Assembly: GCA_023512835.1 (NCBI GenBank)
Contig: CM042087.1
Coordinates: 19,243,260 to 19,307,259 of the forward strand
Direction: 5' to 3'
Length of the DNA stretch: 64,000 bases
DNA from: Taxillus chinensis
Taxonomy: Eukaryota; Streptophyta; Magnoliopsida; Santalales; Loranthaceae
Part shown: positions 56,320-64,000 of the stretch, in pieces
Numbering within the stretch: position 1 is the stretch's first letter
Layout: every line of letters begins with the position of its first letter
Translations under genes and position numbers: made by a program
Notes under the pieces: generated by a model
What the model was told of the DNA's origin: nothing
What the model saw: only the letters and a program-made list of their open reading frames with translations
Database searches by the model: none

Positions 56320-56760
56320 ATCAATGGAATGCTCGGATCCTTACTCTATATTAGTGGAAGTTGAGTCCGAATCAATGGAAGGGTCAGATCCTTACTCTGT
56401 ATCAGTGGAAGCTTAGTCCGGATCAATGGAAGGCTCAGATCCTTACTCTGTAACATTGAAAGCTTAGTTCGAATCAATGGAAGGCTCGGATCCTTACTCC
56501 GTGTCAGTGGAAACTTAGTCTGGATCAATGGAAGGCTCGGATCCTTACTTTGTGTAAGTGGAAGCTTAGTTTGGATCAATGAAAGGGTCAAATCCTTACT
56601 CCGTGTCAATGGAAGCTTAGTTCAGATCAATGGAAGGCTCAGATCCTTACTCCGTGTCAGTGGAAGCTTAGTCTGGATCAATGGAAGGCTCGGATCCTTA
56701 CTTCGTGTCAGTGGAAGCTTAGTCTGAATTAGTGATATCTCGGATTTGACCATGATTCTT
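56320..56760 (-). repeat. Roughly 51-bp tandem repeats in LTR II
   Basis: About eight imperfect copies of a unit with GGATCCTTACTCCGTGTCAG, TGGAAGCTTAGTC and GGATCAATGGAAGG. On the minus strand this contains ACGGAGTAAGGATCC, the same GGAGTAAGGA word that is iterated in the copia LTRs. LTR I has a different array (GGTCGAAGGTCAACGGTC) at the matching place. Confidence 0.92.
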
Positions 56761-57266
56761 CGAATTTGACCATTTTAATTACCCTTTTACCCCCACCCAA
56801 AATGCCAAAATGAACGAACTTTTGAGGATTGTTTAGGAAGCCTTGTATTTGCCTAAATAGTCATTTTTGAGAATCTTCGCATGGTCACATTTCGGGGTAC
56901 TTTGACCAGGGGCATTGACCATCTTTTGGCAAGTTTGACTTTTTTCGACGTATATTGTTTCGGCCATAACTTCTTCGTTTTAAAGAATTAGGCTCGGTAA
57001 AGTGTGTTAATCTCCAAATTTCATCCTCTATCATCTTGTGTTGGTCTTGGGGCACTTTAGGGACTTGTAACAGAGATTATCAATTTTCCCTGTTCGTGTC
57101 AGTGTATCCATCTTGTGCAAATTAGGATTAACATCAACTCCAAACCATTCCTTGGTAGTGGGGAATCCTTAAGAACCTGTTCAACAAGATATATGGCATT
57201 GGTAAACAAGTATATAGAAATGGGGTTAGTATGTCCAACCCGAACAAAATGGGATCCAACATCTAT

Positions 57267-57718
57267 CCCCATCTGAATCATTAGTGCCATGCCTCTAGCC
57301 CCTTTGTTAATCATAGTTTGGTCTCCATCTATGATCTGCTACATTGGACATCTCATCGGTTCAAAGCCATCATCAATCTCTCTTTTAACTGGATCATCTC
57401 ACAACCATCACTCGACAACCACCGGTCCTCACTCCACACGAACACCACGCCTAGGACGGTCATGGTAAGGTATGTCTTTGGCTCCTGATGTATCATAAGC
57501 CTCCTGCATAGACCGTCATGATCTACGGTTGTCTCCTTGAGTTCGTCTACCTCCGGATGGTTTCTTGCCCTTGCTGGTAGTGAGAAGACGGTTAATATTC
57601 TGGTTGATTATATCTTGAGAACGAGCTATCTCTGCCATTGTCATCGAAAGCTCTATAACAGAATGCTTCAGGGCTTTGAATTATTGTTTGTTTGTCTTAG
57701 TTGCCTCCTCTATCATCT
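57267..57718 (-). pseudogene. Gypsy gag N-terminal fragment
   Basis: Met at 57718 begins MIEEATKTNKQ, followed by a TAA, then MAEIARSQDIINQNINRLLTT and a basic tail with a TGA near 57516. Further down (about 57290) the frame ALMIQMGID / acidic DSDGD region continues into 42134-42071. The helical MAEIARSQDIINQNI block and the conserved entry beyond LTR II fit a gypsy gag of the Tat/Retand type, but the lineage is uncertain. Confidence 0.6.
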
Positions 57719-57911
57719 CGATGAAGAACACAAAAGAAGTTTGAGAAATCTTAATGAGAACCTCTCAATGAAAGCACCAAATTGTTGAGGACATTGATTA
57801 GAATCCAACAACAATCTAGAAAAGGATAATTGAATACCCAAACTCTAACCTAAGCAATTCAAGTAATTAACTAGAAAAGCCAAAAATAAGCATAAACATC
57901 TAATTGAGAGT
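57719..57911 (-). mobile_element. Leader and LTR tail of the gag-bearing gypsy element
   Basis: The minus strand reads ...CCTCAACA (LTR end, 57784 on the plus strand TGTTGAGGACATTG), then ATTTGGTGCTTTCATTGAG, a phrase I associate with the leader of Tat-like elements, then gag. Only about 128 bases of LTR remain before TGTTGGACCC at 57912 begins another unit. Confidence 0.6.
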
Positions 57912-59560
57912 TTGTTGGACCCTATTTTGTCCGGGTTGGACATATATATTTATTATTCCATATCTGTCATTGACTTTGTCTAGAAAATAAAGAGGCGTAA
58001 CCATTAAGACAAAGGGTGGGAAAGAGACAGTCACAGGTGATGGAAAATCAAATTTGAGAATCAACACCTCTGACCACGCTCAATTCTGAGGTCAAATGAT
58101 GAAGTTATGGCCAAAACAGTGTTCGGACCGCTAATAGCGGTCAAATGATAATTGACTTGCAAAACCGCACTCCAAATCAGGTCACGAACATCACCATCAT
58201 GATCCACTCGTCATTGTGAGAATTTTGATATATATATTGGCTATTTTTAAAAAAAACACGTGTGAACAGTACCCTGTGTACTGTTCACAGGCTCAAAAAA
58301 TATATTAATTAAAAACTAATATTAAAAAACTAAAAAAAAAACCACGTGTGAACAGTACCCTCGTACTGTTCACAGGCCCAACAAAATATTAATTAAAAAA
58401 CTAATACTAAAAAACCTTTTTAAAAAACCACGTGTGAACAGTACCCGCGTACTGTTCACAGGCCCAAAAATATATATATTAAAAACTAAAACTAAAAAAA
58501 ATAAAAAATAAAAATAAATTAATAAATTAATAATAATAAATTCTGACATGTTTGTTTTTTGTCTTTTTGTATTTTGTTTTTTGTTATTTATTTTTTAAGA
58601 AAAAAACAAAATCAGAATAAAATAATAATAATTCAAATCTGGGTACTGTTCATGAATAGTACCGGCGACAGTTTTTTTTTCTCTCTTCTCTTCTTCTTCT
58701 TTAACTATAAATACCCCTTCATTTTCCATCCCAAAAAATCCCACAAATTTCCCCAAAAAAAAGCCATTTTCTCTCTTCCTTTCTCTTCATTTTCCTTCCC
58801 AAAACCCAAATCAAAAACCTCATTTTTCATCCCAAAAATCCAATGAATTTTCCCAAAAAAAAGCCTACTCTCTCTTCCTTCCTCTCCACTCTCCTTTCCC
58901 AAAACACAAATAAAAAAACATCATTTTTCATCCCAAAAAAATCCTACGAAAATTCTCAAAAAAAATCATCCTCTTTCATTTTTCAATCTTCAAACAAAAA
59001 AACAAAACCCCAAAAATCATTACATATTTCCTTCCTTTACAACAATAAATTAAAACCAATCATCTCCAATCCCTCCCAAGTTCCGATCTGTCTCCGGCGT
59101 CGATTTCAAGTTCCGGCCAAGCTCCGGCGTGTTGCACAAGGCGAGTTCACAGTTTTCCACCGGACTCGGAGTTTCTTTCAACACTACCGACGCCCACAGG
59201 ATAGCTCGGACGTGGTCCCGCTGTCAAAATCGATAAAGTCGGTTCCGCTACCCTTTTATTATTGTTTATTTTGTGCTATATTGCTAAATTTTATTTTTTT
59301 GTTATTTGTGTTTCCTTTTTTTTCTTTTCTGTTTAGGCGCTGTAATATTATTTTTATCTCTTTGTATTTTTTTTTTCTTTTTTTCTCTTCTTATTGTATT
59401 TTTTTATTTTTGTTTGTTTATTTTGTTGTATGTAATTGTAATATGTAAAAAGCAAAAAAAAGCAACAAACAAAAAGAGAAAACAAAAAAAAGAGAGACAA
59501 AAAAAGAGAAGGGATTGTATTTAGTATTCCGGTACACACACCACACAATTGTTTAATTTT
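57912..59560 (+). mobile_element. LTR-like unit, TGTTGGACCCTATTTTGTCCGGG family (plus)
   Basis: The opening is the same as the start of LTR I/II read on their own strand (TGTTGGACCCAATTTTGTCCGGG), so this is a related LTR in plus orientation. It has an 86-bp hairpin repeat array, a TATA (CTATAAATACCCC near 58705), AT-rich CCCAAAAAA stretches and a long T-rich end. I could not find its right end or a target duplication, so its extent and solo status are uncertain. Confidence 0.55.
58257..58660 (+). repeat. 86-bp repeats with CACGTG and a GTGAACAGTAC/GTACTGTTCAC hairpin
   Basis: CACGTGTGAACAGTACC starts at 58257, 58343 and 58429, exactly 86 bases apart. Each is followed after 3-6 bases by GTACTGTTCACAG, giving an 11-base-arm hairpin. 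A fourth variant, GTACTGTTCATGAATAGTAC, is near 58645. Between them lies A/T-rich TAATTAAAAACTAAT. Confidence 0.92.
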
Positions 59561-59699
59561 TGGGTTTAGTTATTTTTATTTCTTTGCTATGTTGCATGTT
59601 TTTATTGTTGTGGTAAAAAAATGTAAAAAATATTTTTTAAAAACTCAAATCAATACAAAAATATATGATTTTATTAGGCATATGTTCCAAAAAAAAGGT

Positions 59700-60036
59700 G
59701 TAAAAAAGTCATTTTTTTATAATATAGTGATATAAATATATTTTTCTTGTTTTATTAGATATGTTTTCCAATAACAAAAGCAAAAGATGTAAAAATGTTT
59801 TTTTAAATTCACATAAATAGAATATAGTGATATAAATATTTTTTTGTGTTATTATGTTAGTTTTCCAATAACAAAAGCAAAAGATGTAAAAATGTTTTTT
59901 TAAATTCACATAAATAGAATATAGTGATATAAATATTTTTTGTGTTATTATGTTAGTTTTCCAATATAAAAAAAGCAAAAGATGTAAAAACGTCTTTTTA
60001 ATAAAGTGATATAAATGTCTTTTTTGTGTTATTATG
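59700..60036. repeat. About 97-bp AT-rich tandem repeats
   Basis: TTTTCCAATAACAAAAGC recurs at 59764, 59861 and 59957 (as TTTTCCAATATAAAAA), and once more at 63616 beyond the solo LTR that interrupts the array. Each unit includes AATATAGTGATATAAATATT. It may belong to the hAT element's non-coding end or be an independent satellite. Confidence 0.85.
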
Positions 60037-63000
60037 TTAGTTGTCATCACCCGTTTTTGACCGGGCTCGTACTGGCTTTTGTGAAAGGACTCCATGCTAG
60101 TTCATTCCATTGATCCTAGAGTCATCCCTGCACAAGGCTCGCACAAACCATTAAAGAAAAGAAAAACACAGAGTCGCCACCAAACAAATTAAAGGTGTGA
60201 TTGGGCACCTAGAAAAAGAAAGGTCTACGGTTCCAGAGAATTAGGTTCGGGAGTCGGTTACGTGTGGGGAAGGAAGAAAAATTCTTGCACCCCCACAACG
60301 CCCACAATTGGTACCTAGTCTTGATCTATGGGTGTTTGCTTGCTCTATTATTTATTCTAGAAAAGAGTTTTTGTATTTTTAATTTTAAGAAAAAGAAAGA
60401 TTTTAGGATCTAGGCCTTAAAACAACAAAGAAAAAGATTTTAATAAAGTAAATAAAAAGGGACATTCTAATTTTAGAAAAAGAATGTGGGATCTAGGCCC
60501 ATGTGTCAGTATTGCATTTTTATAAGAAAACAAAAGTAATTTTCCTTTTTTAGAAAAGAAAACAAAAGCAATTTGAATTCAAATAAGAAAATCGCCACAA
60601 TTGATATTGGTCCAAGTAGACTAGGATGTGAGCATCTAGGGCTCAACCCTCATGACCGCCCAGGCCTTGTTTAAATTTTTCTAGAAGAGATTTGAGTTTT
60701 GTTTTTTTACATTTTATTATTTTTTATATTTTCGTTTTTCTACTTTAGAGAGATGAGGAAAAAAGGAAAAAGAAGCAGTTTTTGGGTTTTATGTTTGAAA
60801 ACAGTGCTAGAAAAAAAAATAAGATAAAATAAAATAAAAGTAGAGAACCTGGAGGAAAGAAAATGATGCGGTGGGAGCCCTTTTTCCTTCGAGTAATGCT
60901 TTCAAAGAGTTTCCTGAAAGCACAAAGGTTAGAAAAAGAATTTTTCCAATGTCGGCTCCTCCCCGTGAAGACGAACAGTGATTCTGGGTGGTTTTTCCCT
61001 TAGAAAATGAGTATATCTCTCTTTATGATTCCCAGGATACTCTCTCTCCCTCTGGTTTTTATCTCTTGGAAATTTAGTCAGAAAGCTCTCTCTCGAATAA
61101 CCTCCTACGATACTTGATAATTGATGCCCCTCTTTGCCTCTTGGGGCGTCTATTTATAGGAATCCCGGGGGAGACAGCCCGTGCCTCGGCATTTATTGGA
61201 TGCCTTACGGTCCCCATGAGTCAACTACATCGTTCCAATGAATTAATGACTTCGGAAATGGAATTCTCGGTTCCCAGCCGATTTACAATAATTCACGGTT
61301 CCCGTGCTTTGAAAAAGGAGTCCGGTGCTGAAAATAAATAAATCGTTTGAGATTATTTAATCCTCTGTTGTACCTGGACGCTTTGGTGGGTAAGGGCGGA
61401 ATGCATTTCCGGATGTATTAGAGCCGTTGGGAATTAATGGTCATGCAATCCCAGTGTTGTGATGTCCCAGGAAAATGACATTTAATTACAGAGGTCTTCC
61501 GTCCCTATGCTCAAAAATGGAGTTCGAGACATTTGAATGTAATATTTGGAGACTCCTCAATTCCCACGCTTAAAAAGAGGGTTCGAGACACTGCGGCATT
61601 TAATGCACTTAAAAAGAATTTTCGAGTCCCGATGCTTTGGAGTCACTCCCGGACTGTAGAGGAGCTATTTTGGAGTTTTTCAAAATTATTGACCAGAGTT
61701 TGACCTCCGGATCTAGGCTTATTCCGGATCAGTGGCCTTATTCCGCATCTATAGGTCCTCATTCCGTATTAACAAGTCCTTATTCCGCACTAATGAGCTT
61801 ATTCCGCATCAATAGGTTTAGCTCGGATTTGACCAAGTTTGACCTCCGGATCTGCGCTTATTCCGGATCAGTGGCCTTAGTCCACATCAGTAAGTCCTTA
61901 TTCCGCATCAGTTGACCAAGTTTGACCACCGGATCTGGGCTTAGTCCGGATCAGTAAGTCCTTACTCCGCATCAGTTGACCAAGTTTGACCTCCGGATCT
62001 GCGCTTATTCGGATCGGTGGCCTTAGTCCGCATCGGTAAGTCCTTATTCGCATCAGTTGACCAAGTTTGACCACCGGATCTGGGCTTAGACCGGATCTGT
62101 AAGTCCTTACTCCGCATCAGTTGACCAAGTTTGACCTCCGGGATCTGCGCTTATTAGGATCGGTGGCCTTAGTCCGCATCGGTAAGTCCTTATTCGCATC
62201 AGTTGACCAAGTTTGACCACCGGATTTGGGCTTAGTCCGGATCTGTAAGTCCTTACTCCGCATCGATTGACCAAGTTTGACCACCGGATCGGGCTTAGTC
62301 CGGATCTGTAAGTCCTTACTCCGCGTCGATTGACCAAGTTTGACCACCGGATTTGGGCTTAGCCCAGTTGGGCTTAGTCCGGATTTGACCAAGTTTGACC
62401 GCCGGATTTGGGTTTAGTCGGATTTGACCAAGTTTGACCACCGGATCTGGGCTTAGTCCGGTTTGACCAAGTTTGACCCCTGGATTTGGGTTTAGTCCGG
62501 ATTTGACCAAGTTTGACCACGGATTTGGGTTTCCCCAAAAATTTCCGTGTGTGGGCTCGGTCGCCACGTGGCGCCTCTACTTGGGCTTCCTTAGGCCTCT
62601 CTTGTTATCACTTGCTGTGTAAGGAGAGTGCCTTTGTATATATCTTGGGCGAAGTAGAAGCAAACCGGCAATGTGGGACAAACATGCATATGAAGAACCA
62701 AAATTCGTGAAAAATTGGCAGATTTTTGGGGCAACTTCAAAAATTCATAACATTCTCCACAGAGCTCGGATTAGGGCCAAATTGGTCTTGTTTTGCTCTA
62801 AATTCTGTTATCTATCTCTTGAAATTGGAATCACTCCAAACGGATCATCCATTTAAGAGAAAAGTAGGAAATACCGCACAGAGGTACATGATAAAGTGAG
62901 CATTCTGCCCGTCTGATTCAAAAATTCATAGTTAATTGCATAGAACTCGGATTACCTTCAAACCAATTGGAGATGATAGATAAAGATGTTATCTAACTAA

Positions 63001-63616
63001 TGCAATTGACTTTGTTCATATCCAATGAGTATTGAGAAAGTTATTGGCAAAATAGTGCGCTGCGCACTAGCTGTCTCCCCCAAATTTGCACAAGGTTTGG
63101 TTGCCAACTTTGAAAAATCATAACTAATTGAATACAACCGGAATATTCTCAAACCAATTGGAGATGATAGATAAAGATGTTATCTAACTAATGCAATTGA
63201 CTTTGTTCAGATCCAATGAGTATTGAGAAAGTTATTGGCAAAATAGTGCGCTGCGCACTAGCTGTCTCCCCCAAATTTGCACAAGGTTTGGTTGCCAACT
63301 TTGAAAAATCATAACTAATTGAATACAACCCGGAATATTCTCAAACCAATTGGAAATGATAGATAAAGGTGTTATCTAATCAATTCAATTGACTTTGTTG
63401 GATTACGACAAGTATCGGGGAAGTTATTAATAAAATAGCGGGCTGCCCACTGGTTGTCCAATTCAACTTGATGTTTTTATCATAATCATTTCATTTCTCC
63501 TCGGAATCAAGCGTGGTCAAGTGCGTTATTCTCCGAATGTCATCCTCTGTCACTTAGTGGTCCTTCGCCAAGTACGATTGCGATCTAACCTGGTCAAAAT
63601 AGGGTGCAACATTAGT
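60037..63616 (-). mobile_element. Solo LTR, TGTTGCACCCTATTTTGACC family (minus)
   Basis: The LTR is 60042-63611 (3,570 bp) with an exact TTAGT duplication (60037-60041, 63612-63616). It opens TGTCATCACCCG and ends GGGTGCAACA. Reverse-strand TATA is at 61146-61159 (CTATTTATAGG on the plus strand). A roughly 180-base segment (TTTGCACAAGGTTTGGTTGCC, AACTAATTGAATACAAC) is duplicated at about 63080-63330. It is longer than the copy at 20458-23579 because of the larger U3 array. Confidence 0.94.
61680..62530 (-). repeat. U3 tandem repeat array in the solo LTR
   Basis: Many irregular copies of TTGACCAAGTTTGACCACCGG, GGGCTTAGTCCGGATCTG and AAGTCCTTACTCCGCATCAG. On the element's own strand the last word contains GATGCGGAGTAAGGACTT, the same core as in the copia LTR arrays. 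Copy number is higher than in 21340-21870. Confidence 0.92.
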
Positions 63617-63661
63617 TTTCCAATATAAAAAAAACAAAGATGTAAAAAATGTTTTTTTTAA

Positions 63662-64000
63662 TTAAAAAAATGATGGTGATAAAGAAGACAAAAAGGAATA
63701 AAATATTTTTAAAAAATTAAACACATTACTAGGTGCAATTTCCAGAGAGGTTTCTTTTTCTAATGCTTCAATCTCATCCATGTACCGTCTAAGTACTATA
63801 GGCTCAGATTCCTCACAAGTTAACCAGTTTTTCATGCAGACCAAAGCTTTCACAATCTTCGGGGACAAAGAACTTCTAAATGGATCAAGTATTCATCCTC
63901 CCAATGAAAATGTTGTTTCAGAAGCAACGGTAGATATTTGGACACCCAACATATCCTTTGCTCTAAGTTGCACAATTGTATACTTTGATCCAACTTCTTT
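63662..64000 (-). pseudogene. hAT transposase, C-terminal dimerisation region (fragment)
   Basis: Read on the minus strand from the window edge: QLRAKDMLGVQISTVASET, then TFSLGG, a TGA at 63895-63893 where Arg is usual, ILDPFRSSLSPKIVKALVC and MKNWL, then an acidic tail ending at 63662. This is the hATC block (V-A-S-E-x-x-F-S-x-x-G, R-S-S-L-x-P) of the zf-BED/RICESLEEPER type. The catalytic part and terminal inverted repeats are outside or not visible. The stop makes it a pseudogene. Confidence 0.9.

Larger units (their letters stand above)
42130..57266 (-). mobile_element. LTR II: solo LTR (minus) split by LTR I and by a Tekay element
   Basis: The ends are TGTCATCACTAG (42135) and GGGATCCAACA (57261), flanked by an exact TCTAT duplication (42130-42134, 57262-57266). 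Its own sequence is 42135-43470, about 46258-46551 and 56272-57261, near 2.6 kb in all. It resembles LTR I throughout. The landmark GAGTCGCCACC and the phrase GTTACGTGTAGG are shared with the LTR at 60042-63611, so the families are related. No internal region remains. Confidence 0.9.

Overview
This is nuclear DNA from a seed plant, very likely an angiosperm, and it is repeat-dense heterochromatin. No host gene, rRNA, tRNA or CRISPR array was found. Almost every kilobase can be assigned to an LTR retrotransposon, a solo LTR or satellite-like repeats inside LTRs, plus one hAT transposase fragment at the right edge. All old coding regions are broken. Many of the stops are consistent with C-to-T or G-to-A change, as expected for methylated repeats.

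Layout. 1-9310: plus-strand Athila-type Ty3/gypsy element (pol, a third ORF, 3' LTR), with a copia-type solo LTR nested in the LTR. 9311-13334 plus 41782-41810: end of a plus-strand copia element 'el.3' (third ORF, 3' LTR). 13335-41776: plus-strand copia 'el.2' inserted in the el.3 LTR. 14650-34304: minus-strand SIRE/Maximus-like copia 'el.1' inserted in the el.2 gag. The 3' LTRs of el.1 and el.2 each hold a solo LTR of one shared family (15504-17231, 39235-40896). The el.1 third ORF holds a solo LTR of another family (20458-23579). 41811-42134: remnants of a copia LTR and of a gypsy gag. 42135-57261: a minus-strand solo LTR ('LTR II') that contains a second solo LTR of the same family ('LTR I', 43471-46252) and a full-length young Tekay/Del-type gypsy element (46552-56266). 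57267-57911: start of the gypsy gag and its leader. 57912-60041: a further LTR-like unit and AT-rich tandem repeats. 60042-63611: solo LTR of the same family as 20458-23579. 63662-64000: hAT transposase C-terminus. Target-site duplications (TSDs) were read directly for most insertions, so the order of nesting is well supported.

Most notable: three elements from two superfamilies (Athila gypsy and two copia elements) carry, between pol and the 3' LTR, a third ORF ending in a C48 (Ulp1/SUMO-protease-like) domain. In all three the His-to-Asp spacing of 17 residues and the Gln-to-Cys spacing of 6 residues are kept, as in the cellular family. The el.3 copy has the full His-Asp-Gln-Cys set in an uninterrupted 352-codon stretch. 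The el.1 copy has the Asp and Cys replaced. LTRs of unrelated families also share short promoter-like modules: GCGGAGTAAGGA iterations, CTCGAAGGTCGTAGA iterations, an ATCAAAAC-ACGT-GTTTTGAT palindrome, and paired CACGTG boxes.

How the parts work together: gag, protease, integrase, RT and RNase H would have driven copy-and-paste of each element. The third-ORF protease could act on SUMO-like conjugates or on the element's own polyprotein, but that is inference. Nothing here looks able to move on its own as read, although the Tekay element is very young and its breaks may be assembly errors.
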